A stretch of 64,000 nt of DNA from Methylobacterium ajmalii (lineage in GTDB: Bacteria > Pseudomonadota > Alphaproteobacteria > Rhizobiales > Beijerinckiaceae): positions 39,664 through 103,663 of the forward strand of contig NZ_JACWCT010000125.1 in the NCBI RefSeq assembly GCF_016613415.1, in the 5' to 3' direction. The position numbers and the translations under genes are program-made. The notes below the pieces were generated by a model. The model saw nothing but the letters and a program-made list of their open reading frames with translations, ran no database searches and had not been told where the DNA came from. Positions 32,370-40,767 of the stretch are shown one piece after another; positions within the stretch are counted from its first letter, which is position 1; each line of letters begins with the position of its first letter.

Positions 32370-33647
32370 CTACGCGAGGGCCTGGTCGAGGTCGGCGATC
32401 AGGTCGCCCGCATCCTCGATGCCGACGGAGAGGCGCACCACCTCCGGCCCGGCGCCGGCCCGGGTCTTCTGCTCGTCGGTGAGCTGGCGATGGGTGGTCG
32501 AGGCCGGGTGGATCACCAGCGAGCGGGTGTCGCCGATATTGGCGAGGTGCGAGAAGAGCTTGAGGTTCGAGACCAGGGCCACGCCCGCCTCGTAGCCGCC
32601 CTTGAGGCCGAAGGTGAACACCGCGCCGGCGCCGTGCGGGCAGTAGCGCTTGTGCAGCTGGTGGTAGCGGTCGGCCTCGAGGCCCGGATAGCTGACCCAC
32701 GCCACGGCGGGGTGGCGGCTCAGGTGCTCGGCCACGGTCTTGGCGTTGTCGGAGTGGCGCTGCATGCGCAGCGGCAGGGTCTCGATGCCGTTGATGATCA
32801 GGAAGGCGTTGAACGGCGACAAGGCCGGGCCGAGGTCGCGCAGGCCCAGCACCCGCACGGCGATGGCGAAGCCGAAGTTCCCGAAAGTCTCGGACAGGAC
32901 CATGCCGGCATATTCCGGCCGCGGCTGCGACAGCATCGGGTAGCGGGCGTCACCCGCCCAGGTGAACGAGCCGCCGTCGACGATCAGGCCGCCGATCGAG
33001 TTGCCGTGGCCACCGAGGAACTTGGTGGCCGAGTGGACCACGATGTCGGCACCGTGCTCGAAGGGGCGGATCAGGTACGGCGTCGCCATCGTGTTGTCGA
33101 CGATGAGCGGGATGTTGTGGCGCTTGGCGACGGCGGAAATCGCCGCGATGTCGGTGATGACGCCGCCCGGATTGGCGATCGACTCGATGAAGATCGCCTT
33201 GGTGCGCGGCGTGATCGCCGCCTCGAACGAGGCCGGGTTGTCGGTATCGGCCCAGACGACGTTCCAGCCGAAGTTCTTGTAGGAGTGGTTGAACTGGTTG
33301 ATCGAGCCGCCGTACAGCTTGTTGGCGGCGACGAACTCGTCGCCCGGCTGCATCAGGGCGTGCATCACCAGGAACTCGGCGGCGTGGCCCGAGGCCACCG
33401 CCACGGCGGCGGTGCCGCCTTCGAGCGCGGCGATGCGCTCCTCCAGCACCGCGTTGGTCGGGTTGGTGATGCGGGTGTAGATGTTGCCGAAGGCCTGCAG
33501 CCCGAACAGCGAGGCGGCGTGGTCCACGTCGTCGAACACGAACGAGGTGGTCTGGTAGATCGGCGTCGCCCGTGCGCCGGTGGCGGCGTCCGGCGCCGCG
33601 CCGGCATGGATCGCGAGGGTGTTGAAGCCGGGCAGGCGGTCGGTCAT
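32370..33647 (-). CDS. O-acetylhomoserine sulfhydrylase, paralogue 2
   Basis: 425-residue PLP enzyme, MetY type. IYTRITNPT, ASGHAAEFLVMHAL, and SATKFLGGHG with PLP Lys209 are present, as is the characteristic KNFGWNVVWADTDNP insertion and HLANIGDTRSLVIHPASTTH. It forms homocysteine from O-acetylhomoserine and sulfide. It is the first gene of a same-strand series (sulfhydrylase, kinase, receiver, sulfhydrylase). Sequence differs throughout from paralogue 1, so this is not a recent duplication. Confidence 0.92.
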   Translation of the reverse strand: MTDRLPGFNTLAIHAGAAPDAATGARATPIYQTTSFVFDDVDHAASLFGLQAFGNIYTRITNPTNAVLEERIAALEGGTAAVAVASGHAAEFLVMHALMQPGDEFVAANKLYGGSINQFNHSYKNFGWNVVWADTDNPASFEAAITPRTKAIFIESIANPGGVITDIAAISAVAKRHNIPLIVDNTMATPYLIRPFEHGADIVVHSATKFLGGHGNSIGGLIVDGGSFTWAGDARYPMLSQPRPEYAGMVLSETFGNFGFAIAVRVLGLRDLGPALSPFNAFLIINGIETLPLRMQRHSDNAKTVAEHLSRHPAVAWVSYPGLEADRYHQLHKRYCPHGAGAVFTFGLKGGYEAGVALVSNLKLFSHLANIGDTRSLVIHPASTTHRQLTDEQKTRAGAGPEVVRLSVGIEDAGDLIADLDQALA

Positions 33648-33681
33648 GGCGTCCTCGGGCGTCGGTCTCTGGCCGACGTGC

Positions 33682-33768
33682 TTAGGACCCGCGGCGGCCG
33701 TGGGTCAAGCGGCCCGCGGCCCAGTAAAGCGTGAGCGTCACGCCGGTGTAGATCGTGCTTTGCATCAT
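33682..33768 (-). CDS. possible 28-aa upstream ORF before sulfhydrylase paralogue 2
   Basis: A short frame, MMQSTIYTGVTLTLYWAAGR and 8 more residues, ends 34 bases before the sulfhydrylase ATG. It has no convincing ribosome site and no run of Met or Cys codons expected of a classical attenuator. I list it only because nothing else explains the 234-base gap, which also contains strong GC hairpins near 33686-33722. It may be chance. Confidence 0.2.
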   Translation of the reverse strand: MMQSTIYTGVTLTLYWAAGRLTHGRRGS

Positions 33769-33881
33769 GCGTCGCGGCAAAGGGGTGTGATATTCTTTGC
33801 AGCGTGCCGGCGCCGCTCGATATTTTTCGATGACGGCGCTTCAAAGGGTGCAATCTTCCCCCGCGTCGAATGACTGGATGC

Positions 33882-34409
33882 TTACCTAGGAGTTCGGCCG
33901 CTCCGATCGTCGGAGAGGGCTCGAAGCGTTTCGTCGATGAAGGCGGCCTTGGCGGATCGGTACGAATCCATGGGCCTGCCTTGGAAAGCCCTCTTCAGAT
34001 CGTTGTAGCGGTGCAGTCGATCGGGATCGGTCCGCAAGGCCTCCGCGAACAGGTGGAAGATGTCGAATGTCCCGCCGATCGTGGTCAGCTGGATCCCGAG
34101 TTGCGGGACACGGTCGGGTGCCTCGAAAGCCGAAAAGTCGCCGGTGCGGATGGAGCCGGAATTGCGGCGAAAGCGCCGGGCCAGAGCGGCCTCGGCGGCT
34201 GCGAAATCTGCCGCCTGAACCCTGATGACGACATCGAGGTCGCCTTTGGTCACGCAGCCCGGGATGGATGTCGCGCCGACATGACTGACGTCCGCCGTGG
34301 CGGGAAGGATCGGCGTCAGGACCGTCAAGAGAGCCGAGAACGCCCGCTCGGCTTCGAGCTGCGCGACCCCGGCGTCGGGCATGAGCAGGAGGATGTCGTG
34401 GGGTGCCAT
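33882..34409 (-). CDS. GrpB/UPF0157 family nucleotidyltransferase-like protein
   Basis: 175-residue GrpB-family protein. The hallmark HVGATSIPGCVTKGDLDVVIRV corresponds to the HVGSTAVPGLxxKPxIDI motif of the nucleotidyltransferase fold, followed by RTGDFSAFEAPDRVPQLGIQL and LHRYNDLKRAF near the end. The family is predicted to transfer nucleotides, but no substrate is known. It is a stand-alone gene, convergent with nothing and followed closely by a secreted protein gene. Confidence 0.85.
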   Translation of the reverse strand: MAPHDILLLMPDAGVAQLEAERAFSALLTVLTPILPATADVSHVGATSIPGCVTKGDLDVVIRVQAADFAAAEAALARRFRRNSGSIRTGDFSAFEAPDRVPQLGIQLTTIGGTFDIFHLFAEALRTDPDRLHRYNDLKRAFQGRPMDSYRSAKAAFIDETLRALSDDRSGRTPR

Positions 34410-34486
34410 GATGCCTCGTCGCGGCCCGGCCGATATCGCGGTCCGGCGGTTCGCGACGCGTCACTCCCGCCGGCCCGCGACCCGCC

Positions 34487-34759
34487 TCAGCGATAGTGGC
34501 GGTGCCGGCGATGGGAGCGGTCGTGGCGGCCGCGCAGATTGGTGCGGTAGGCGCGACGGCCGGGATCGATTCCCAGCACGCCGTTGACGCCGCCGACGGC
34601 GCCGCCGACCGCACCTCCGACGATGCCGCCGACCGGGCCGGCGACGCGGTTGCCCTCGCGGGCGCCCCGCTCCATGCCGCCGGGAATGCCCTGCGCCTCG
34701 GCGGCGCCGGCGAGCGCCAGGGTCGAGAATGCGAGGGCGGCGATGAGCCTGAGCTTCAT
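34487..34759 (-). CDS. small secreted Gly-rich, basic-tailed protein
   Basis: 90 residues: signal peptide MKLRLIAALAFSTLALAGAAEA, a glycine-zipper-like centre (GPVGGIVGGAVGGAVGGVNG) and a His/Arg-rich tail (HDRSHRRHRHYR). Such proteins are frequent in Methylobacterium and Bradyrhizobium and unassigned. The glycine zipper could insert in a membrane; the tail could bind metal or polyanions. Both are inferences from composition. Confidence 0.75.
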   Translation of the reverse strand: MKLRLIAALAFSTLALAGAAEAQGIPGGMERGAREGNRVAGPVGGIVGGAVGGAVGGVNGVLGIDPGRRAYRTNLRGRHDRSHRRHRHYR

Positions 34760-34898
34760 GATCGTCTCTCCGAGGGGCCGGCACGGTGCCGGCCCGGCGG
34801 GGGACCAACGGCCGAACCGCCCGGAAGGTCGCGGGCGGATCCCGCGATCGGCCGGGGTCGTTACCGAAACGTCACGGGCCGGCCCCGGCGGCCGGCCG

Positions 34899-35099
34899 TC
34901 AGTCGGCCAGCTGGCGCGCCTCTTCCGGCAGCATGATCGGGATGCCGTCGCGGATCGGATAGGCGAGCTTGGCCGAGCGGCTGATCAGCTCCTGGCGGGC
35001 GGCATCGTAGTCGAGCCGCTCCTTGGTCAGGGGGCAGACCAGGAGCTCGAGCAGCTTGGGGTCGATGCGGGCGGCCTCGGCGGCGGGGGAATCGGTCAT
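34899..35099 (-). CDS. Trm112 family protein
   Basis: 66-residue Trm112/UPF0434 protein: LLELLVCPLTKERLDYD, LAYPIRDGIPIMLPEEAR. In eukaryotes and some bacteria Trm112 activates methyltransferases; the bacterial partner here is unknown. Length and motifs are standard. It lies 71 bases after the LON-domain gene on the same strand, an association frequent in alphaproteobacteria. Confidence 0.92.
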   Translation of the reverse strand: MTDSPAAEAARIDPKLLELLVCPLTKERLDYDAARQELISRSAKLAYPIRDGIPIMLPEEARQLAD

Positions 35100-35170
35100 G
35101 GGGGTCCTCGAAGGTGCGTCCGGATGGTCCGGCGGGGCGTGTACCGGGACGCCTTAGCCCAAAGCCCGTC

Positions 35171-35839
35171 CTATTGCAGCGTCGGCTCGCCGCCCGCTCC
35201 GCGCACCAGCTCCATCTCGGTGACGGCGATCAGCACCTCGGCCCGGGTCTTGAGATCGGGGGCCTCCAGCATCGCCTGCTTCTCGCGCGCGCCGAACGGG
35301 CTCATCATGCACAGCGCGTTGACCAGCGCCTCGTTCGGCGCCTCCTCGATTCCCGCCCAGTCGACCTTGAGGTCGTTGGCGTCGACGAAGTCGCGCAGAG
35401 CCTTCAGCACGCCGGCGCGGTCCACCGCCTCCTCGCCGGCCCGGGCGTGGAAGTCGCTCTCGAAGGGGGCGAAGGTCACCTTGCAGCGGCGGTAGCCGGT
35501 CGTCGTGGAGAGTTCCTCCTCGACCCGGAAGCGGGCGATGCCGGTGAGCGAGATCAGGTAGCGGCCGTCGCCGGTCTCGGCGAACTGGGTCACCCGGCCG
35601 GCGCAGCCGACGCGGAAGAGCTTCGGCGAGAGCGGCGTCTCGCCGGATTCCGAATCCGGCTGGATCATGCCGATCACCCGGTCGGTGCGCAGCGCGTCGT
35701 CGATCATCGCGAGGTAGCGCGGCTCGAAGATGTTGAGCGGCATCTGGCCCCGCGGCAGCAGCAGGGCGCCGGGGAGCGGAAAGACCGGGATCACGACCGG
35801 GCAGTCGGCCGGTCCCTTGTAGGCGACGTTCATGCTCAT
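35171..35839 (-). CDS. LON peptidase substrate-binding domain protein
   Basis: 222-residue stand-alone LON-N domain: IPVFPLPGALLLPRGQMPLNIFEPRYLAMIDDAL, GCAGRVTQFAETGDGRYLISLTGIARFRV. No ATPase or protease part, so it is not a protease; probably a substrate adaptor or binding protein. It lies between the thioredoxin-TPR gene and Trm112 on one strand and may be co-transcribed with both. Confidence 0.92.
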   Translation of the reverse strand: MSMNVAYKGPADCPVVIPVFPLPGALLLPRGQMPLNIFEPRYLAMIDDALRTDRVIGMIQPDSESGETPLSPKLFRVGCAGRVTQFAETGDGRYLISLTGIARFRVEEELSTTTGYRRCKVTFAPFESDFHARAGEEAVDRAGVLKALRDFVDANDLKVDWAGIEEAPNEALVNALCMMSPFGAREKQAMLEAPDLKTRAEVLIAVTEMELVRGAGGEPTLQ

Positions 35840-35978
35840 CGGCGTCGCTCCCGCGAAACGAAGGGAATCCGGGCCCGCGACGGCGGGCCCGGGATCGCAC
35901 CCCTTGTTCTAGGGCGCCGCCCTCCGGCGAGGATACCTGTCCGGCGCAAATGCCGCGCCGGACGGCCCCGCCGCCGGA

Positions 35979-36887
35979 TCAGGAGAACATCAGGGTCGAG
36001 AGCTTGCGCCGGCCGCGGATGGTCATCGGGTCCATCGGGCCCCAGGCCTCGAAGAGCTGGAGGAGCTGCTTGCGGGCGCCGTCCTCGTTCCAGGTCCGGT
36101 CGCGGCGGACGATCTCGATCAGCTGGTCGACCGCCTCCTGCTGCTGGCCCTTGGCGTTGAGGCCCAGCGCCAGGTCGAACCGGGCCTGGTAGTCGGCCGG
36201 GTCGGCCTCGATCCGGCGCTGGAAGCCGGCGAGGTCGCCGAGGGAGGCCGCCTGCTCGGCGAGCTCGATCGCCGCCCGCACCGCGGCGATGGCCGGGTCC
36301 TTGGCGGCCTCGGGCGGCGCCGAATCGAGGAACTGGCGCGCGCCCTCGACGTCGTCGCGGTCGAGGATCAGGCGGGCGAGCGCCGCGATGGCGCCGGCAT
36401 GGCCCGGCTCCTGGCCGAGCACGGCGGCGTAGATCTCGGCGGCGGCCTCCGTGTCGCCGGCCTCGGCGGCGGCCTGCGCCTCCGCCATCAGGTCCTCGAC
36501 CGCGGTGGGGCCGAGGGGGCCGACCAGGCGCTCGATGAAGGCCTTGATCTGGCCCTCGGGCAGGGCGCCCATGAAGCCGTCGACCGGCTGGCCGCGCTGG
36601 AACGCGATCACCGCCGGGATCGACTGGATGCCGAGCTGGCCGGCGATCTGGGGATGCTCGTCGATGTTCATCTTGACGAGCTTCACCTTGCCGCCGGCAT
36701 CCTTGACGGCCTTCTCGATGATCGGCGTGAGCTGCTTGCACGGCCCGCACCACGGCGCCCAGAAATCCACCAGCACCGGCTGCTGCAGGGATTCCTGCAT
36801 CACGTCCTGCCGGAAGGTCGCGGTGGTGGTGTCCTTGATCAGGGCGCCCGCAGGGGTCTGGCCGGCCGCGGGAGTGTCGGTGAGCAT
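35979..36887 (-). CDS. thioredoxin-TPR co-chaperone (CnoX/YbbN type)
   Basis: 302 residues: an N-terminal thioredoxin domain with the redox-active WCGPC (Cys47, Cys50) and a cis-Pro in QSIPAVIAF, then a TPR-like helical C-terminus (about 150-290; ADYQARFDLALGLNAKGQQQEAVDQLIEIV). This is the CnoX architecture, which protects proteins from oxidation and passes them to GroEL or DnaK. The catalytic Cys pair is intact, unlike E. coli YbbN. hslO, another oxidative-stress chaperone, is elsewhere in the window. Confidence 0.92.
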   Translation of the reverse strand: MLTDTPAAGQTPAGALIKDTTTATFRQDVMQESLQQPVLVDFWAPWCGPCKQLTPIIEKAVKDAGGKVKLVKMNIDEHPQIAGQLGIQSIPAVIAFQRGQPVDGFMGALPEGQIKAFIERLVGPLGPTAVEDLMAEAQAAAEAGDTEAAAEIYAAVLGQEPGHAGAIAALARLILDRDDVEGARQFLDSAPPEAAKDPAIAAVRAAIELAEQAASLGDLAGFQRRIEADPADYQARFDLALGLNAKGQQQEAVDQLIEIVRRDRTWNEDGARKQLLQLFEAWGPMDPMTIRGRRKLSTLMFS

Positions 36888-37245
36888 CGATGACCTCGGG
36901 AGAACGGCCTTCACGTCGCGAGCCCGGAGGGCCCGCCGGACAGATGGGGTAGACCGTCCGCCCCGGCCAGGGCAAGGCGCAAGGACGTGCGCGGGAACTT
37001 GCACCAAGGACATGCACGCACGAAGAAGATGCACGAGAACCCGGGCGAGCCTGCGGACGGACGGGACGCGGCCCCGCCGGGCGGACGGCATGCCGCGTTC
37101 GGGCGGTCGGAGGGGAGCGCCCGGCCTCCTTCAGGCGGGAGAGCCCGGCGTGGAGCGCGCGACCGGCGCTCTCAGCATCGTCCGTTTCCATCCGCGGCCC
37201 GGCACGAGGGCGCCGATGGGAGATCCGGGAAGGGTCCTTGCCGCG
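36888..37245. other. intergenic region between the thioredoxin-TPR gene and lrp
   Basis: About 360 bases on the upstream side of the thioredoxin-TPR gene. I see short ATGCACG direct repeats around 37012-37035 and general GC-rich sequence but no convincing promoter, hairpin or gene. Confidence 0.6.
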
Positions 37246-37782
37246 TCACCCCTTCAGGTGATCCAGCGGCAACGCCGTCGTGTACTTCACCTGGTCGAGC
37301 GCGAAGCTCGACCGGATCTTGGCGACGCCGGGGATGCGGGTGAGATGATCGACGATGAGGCGCTGGTACTCGGCCAGGTCCTCGACCACCACCCGCAGCA
37401 TGTAGTCGGCCTCGCCACTCATCAGGTAGCATTCCATCACCTCCGGCCGGTGGCGGATGGCGTCGGAGAAGGCCTGGAGGGCGGCCTGGGTCTGCTTCTC
37501 CAGCGAGACGTGGACGAAGACGTTGACGTGCAGGCCGAGCGCCTGCGGGTCGGCCACCGCGACGCAGCGCCGGATGATGCCCCGGGCCTTGAGGTCGGCG
37601 ACCCGGCGCCAGCACGGCGAGGTCGAGAGGCCGACCGCCTCGGCGAGGTCGCCGATGCCGATCTCGCTGTCCTGCTGCAGGTGCTCGAGGATGCGGATCG
37701 AGGCCGGATCGAGGTCGACGGGGCGGGCCGGCACAGGCGATCTCCCGAGGCGCGAAAGGCGGTCGAGAATACCGATTAGCAC
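37246..37782 (-). CDS. Lrp/AsnC family transcriptional regulator
   Basis: 178-residue feast/famine regulator. N-terminal helix-turn-helix (LDPASIRILEHLQQDSEIGIGDLAEAVGLSTSPCWRRVADL) and C-terminal ligand-binding RAM domain (VMECYLMSGEADYMLRVVVEDL). The start carries about 20 extra residues; a start nearer LDPAS is possible, but no ATG is there. It lies 36 bases after the ROK kinase gene on the same strand and could regulate dctA and the kinase gene, though no operator was identified. Confidence 0.9.
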   Translation of the reverse strand: MLIGILDRLSRLGRSPVPARPVDLDPASIRILEHLQQDSEIGIGDLAEAVGLSTSPCWRRVADLKARGIIRRCVAVADPQALGLHVNVFVHVSLEKQTQAALQAFSDAIRHRPEVMECYLMSGEADYMLRVVVEDLAEYQRLIVDHLTRIPGVAKIRSSFALDQVKYTTALPLDHLKG

Positions 37783-37818
37783 GCCTCAGCCGGCAGGCGC
37801 ATCCTCGCCGTTCCACAG

Positions 37819-38709
37819 CTATGCCGCCCCGCGCACGCCCGAGGCGTCGCCGTGGCGGCTCTGCCGGATCGGCGTGGCGAAGCCGCCGCCGAAGATGTGG
37901 GGGGCAACGCGCTCCGGCAGCGCGTCGTAGATCTCGGGAATCGTCGAGAGGCCGCCGCCAAGCACGATCGCGTCCGGGTCGAGCACGTTGACGACGCCGG
38001 CCAGGCCGCGCCCGAGCCGGTCGAGCCAGCGCCCGAAGGTCGCCGCGGCCGCCGCGTCGCCGGCCCTCATCGCCGCGACGATCGCCTCGCCGCTCATCGC
38101 CCGGTCGGTGCGCCGGGCGTGGTCGGCGGCGAGACCCGGCCCGGAGAGCCAGGTCTCGAGGCAGCCGTGGCGGCCGCAATAGCAGGCCGGGCCCGGGCGC
38201 TCGTCGTCGCCGGGAGAGGGCAGCGGGTTGTGGCCCCACTCCCCGGCAATGCGCTGGCGCCCGGAGAGGGCCCGGCCGGCGAGCGCGATGCCGGACCCGA
38301 CGCCGGTGCCGAGGATCACCGCCCAGACGACCGCGAGGCCTTCGCCCGCCCCGTCCACGGCCTCGGACACCGCCAGGCAGTTGGCGTCGTTCTCGAGCCG
38401 CACCAGCCGGCCGAGGACGTGCGAGAGGTCGTCGCCCAGCGGCTGGCCGTTGAGCCAGGTCGAGTTCGCGTTCTTGACGAGGCCGGTCTCCGGCACCAGC
38501 GCGCCGGGGATGCCGATCCCGACGGTGCCGGACCCGCCGGCCGCGTGCTCGAGCGCGCCGACCAGGGCCGCGATGGCCCAGAGCGAGGCGTCGTAGTCGC
38601 CCCGCGGGGTCGCGACCCGCCGCTCGGCTAGGACCCGGCCGGATTCGTCGAGGGCGATCCCGGCGATCTTGGTGCCGCCGAGATCGATGCCGATGCGCAG
38701 CTGTGCCAT
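37819..38709 (-). CDS. ROK family sugar kinase (fructokinase-like)
   Basis: 296-residue ROK kinase: IGIDLGGTKIAGIAL (ATP loop), ENDANCLAVSEAVDGAG (catalytic Asp in the ENDAN motif), and the zinc motif CYCGRHGCLETWLSGPG. It phosphorylates a hexose, most like the Mak fructokinase group. Its ATG begins 5 bases after the dctA stop, so the two are co-transcribed, an unusual pairing of a sugar kinase with a C4-dicarboxylate carrier. Confidence 0.88.
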   Translation of the reverse strand: MAQLRIGIDLGGTKIAGIALDESGRVLAERRVATPRGDYDASLWAIAALVGALEHAAGGSGTVGIGIPGALVPETGLVKNANSTWLNGQPLGDDLSHVLGRLVRLENDANCLAVSEAVDGAGEGLAVVWAVILGTGVGSGIALAGRALSGRQRIAGEWGHNPLPSPGDDERPGPACYCGRHGCLETWLSGPGLAADHARRTDRAMSGEAIVAAMRAGDAAAAATFGRWLDRLGRGLAGVVNVLDPDAIVLGGGLSTIPEIYDALPERVAPHIFGGGFATPIRQSRHGDASGVRGAA

Positions 38710-38714
38710 CCCGC

Positions 38715-40061
38715 CTACGGCGCGACCGGGACCGGCTTCTCGTCGGCGATCTCCGTGCCGATGGCGAGGGGATTGGCCATCACCTCGCGCAGCTTGACCG
38801 GATCGAGCTCGCCCTCCCAGCGGCTGACCACCACGCAGGCGACGCCGTTGCCGACGAGGTTGGTGAGCGCGCGGCACTCCGACATGAACTTGTCGATGCC
38901 GAGGATCAGCGCCATCGCGGCGACCGGGACCGGGTTGCCGGGAATGGCCGCGAGCGTGGCGGCGAGCGTGATGAAGCCGGCGCCGGTGACGCCCGACGCC
39001 CCCTTCGAGGTCAGCATCGCGACCGCGATGATGGTGGCGTACTGCCCGAAGCTGAGATCCGCCCCCACGGCCTGGGCCAGGAACAGCGTCGCCAGCGTCA
39101 TGTAGATGTTGGTGCCGTCGAGGTTGAACGAGTAGCCGGTCGGGATGACGAGGCCGACGACCGAATCCGAGGCGCCGAGCCGCTTCATCTTCTGCATCAT
39201 GTGCGGCAGCACCGTCTCGGACGACGAGGTGCCGAGCACGATCAGGAGCTCGTCCTTGATGTAGGCCAGGAACTTGAGGATCGAGAAGCCGGAGAAGCGG
39301 GCGATCAGCCCGAGCACCACGAGCACGAACAGCAGGCTCGTCAGGTAGAAGGTGGCCACGAGGCCGGCGAGGTTGCCGAGCTTGCCGATGCCGTACTGGC
39401 CGATCGTGTAGGCCATGGCGCCGAAGGCGCCGATCGGCGCGAGCTTCACGATCATGCCGATGATGCGGAAGAAGATCTCGCCCGCCGCCTCGATGGCGTG
39501 GATCGCCGGCTTGCCGCGGTCGCCCAGGCCCGTGATGACGACGCCGGTCAGCACCGAGATCAGCAGGATCTGCAGGAGGTCGCCGCCCGCGAAGGCGTCG
39601 AAGTAGCTCTTGGGGATGATCGCCATGATGTGGGCGACCGTGGAATCGGCCTGCGCCTTGCTGACGTAGCCGGCCACCGCCTTGGCGTCGAGCTGCTCGG
39701 CCGTGGCGCCGAAGCCGGCGCCCGGCTGCACGATCTCGCCGACGATCACGCCGATGACGAGGGCGAGCGAGGACACCACCTCGAAGTAGATCAGCGCCTT
39801 GAGGCCGACGCGGCCGACCTTCTTGAGGTCGCCGATCGACGCGATGCCGTGCACGATGGTGCAGAAGATGATCGGCGCGATCATCATCTTGATGAGCGCG
39901 ATGAAGGCGTCGCCGAGCCACTTCATCGCCTTGGCGGCGTCGGGGGCGACGTAGCCGAGCAGGACGCCGAGCGCGATGGCGATCAGAACCTGGATGTAGA
40001 GGACCTTGTACCAGGGCTGCGACGAGCCCGGGGCCGTCGCGGACGGCGTGGCGTGCTGCAT
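38715..40061 (-). CDS. dctA: C4-dicarboxylate:cation symporter DctA
   Basis: 448-residue inner-membrane carrier for succinate, fumarate and malate. Family motifs are LGTSSSETVLPHMMQKM (Ser-rich reentrant loop), PTGYSFNLDGTNIYMTLATLFLAQA (cation/substrate site) and SECRALTNLVGNGVACVVVSRWEGELD. The ATG beginning MQHATPS was preferred over upstream in-frame starts because the upstream residues are not DctA-like. No adjacent dctBD two-component genes and no sigma54 promoter seen. First gene of a probable dctA-ROK-lrp transcript. Confidence 0.95.
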   Translation of the reverse strand: MQHATPSATAPGSSQPWYKVLYIQVLIAIALGVLLGYVAPDAAKAMKWLGDAFIALIKMMIAPIIFCTIVHGIASIGDLKKVGRVGLKALIYFEVVSSLALVIGVIVGEIVQPGAGFGATAEQLDAKAVAGYVSKAQADSTVAHIMAIIPKSYFDAFAGGDLLQILLISVLTGVVITGLGDRGKPAIHAIEAAGEIFFRIIGMIVKLAPIGAFGAMAYTIGQYGIGKLGNLAGLVATFYLTSLLFVLVVLGLIARFSGFSILKFLAYIKDELLIVLGTSSSETVLPHMMQKMKRLGASDSVVGLVIPTGYSFNLDGTNIYMTLATLFLAQAVGADLSFGQYATIIAVAMLTSKGASGVTGAGFITLAATLAAIPGNPVPVAAMALILGIDKFMSECRALTNLVGNGVACVVVSRWEGELDPVKLREVMANPLAIGTEIADEKPVPVAP

Positions 40062-40767
40062 GTTCGTTCTCTCCCCACGGTGCCGGCCGCCTTCAGGTCG
40101 GCCGTCGCGGTGCGACCTTCGCCGCATATTCAACCGGGATACGTTCGACGGCCGGAACCCACCGACGGTCCGGCCCGCTCGTTCATCGACGGACACCCGC
40201 GGACGTCTCCGGCGGTCGTCCTGCCGGCCCTGGGACCGGTGGCGCGGCATGCAGCGTGGGAGTAGCGACGTCAACGCCCTCGCGGCATGTTTCGGCACTC
40301 CGCCACGAGTTCAGCACGCTGGCAATCCCGACCCTGCTAAAATTTACGTCAGCCGAGACTTGCCCGACACACTGGCAGCCGGCCGTAGCGGGATCGGAGC
40401 CGGGACGCGGCTTGCTCGCGACGAGGCGGAACCTTGCGGCAGCAAAGCCTGCGGGCGGGCGACGCGCCGCGTGCGCGCATGAACGACTTCACGGCACCGA
40501 CCGGACAGGACGGATGATTGTCCCGACCGCGCTCTCGTCGTGCAGGCCGCCCATCGGGCCGCACCGGCGGCGCTTGCCTCATCCTACGAACAAATGTAGA
40601 ACACGATCCGGCATCGGCGATGTGTGTTTCGGGCACAAGGCGCCCCCTCCCCTTGCCGAGCCCGGCCGGTTCGGCCCAACTCGCAGGACCGATGCGGTGG
40701 TCCGCGGCGTCGGGCGGTCCTGCGCCGAAGCGAACGCCCGAGTGAGATGGAACGAGAGGAGAGCGGA
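40062..40767. other. 700-base divergent gap between dctA and ssb
   Basis: The largest gene-free stretch in the window. It contains the ssb SOS box and promoter (40574-40602). An AT-rich patch at 40337-40350 (CTAAAATTTACG) might belong to an upstream promoter. No coding frame with a credible start was found; in many relatives uvrA faces ssb, but it is absent here. Confidence 0.6.
40574..40602 (+). promoter_or_regulatory. ssb promoter with LexA (SOS) box
   Basis: GAACAAATGTAGAAC at 40588-40602 is GAAC-N7-GAAC, the alphaproteobacterial LexA operator. It overlaps the -10 of a plausible promoter, TTGCCT (40574-40579), 17 bases, TAGAAC (40597-40602). It lies 166 bases before the ssb ATG, leaving a long leader. 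Damage induction of ssb is an established feature of alphaproteobacterial SOS regulons. Confidence 0.75.

Noticed and set aside
33648..33881. SAM-II riboswitch upstream of the MetY-type gene
   Set aside because: Expected because alphaproteobacterial met genes often carry one, but the conserved pseudoknot sequence blocks are not recognisable here.
40062..40350. Sigma54 promoter for dctA
   Set aside because: TGGCAA occurs at about 40320, but the required TTGC at the correct spacing is missing and the strand is wrong for dctA.
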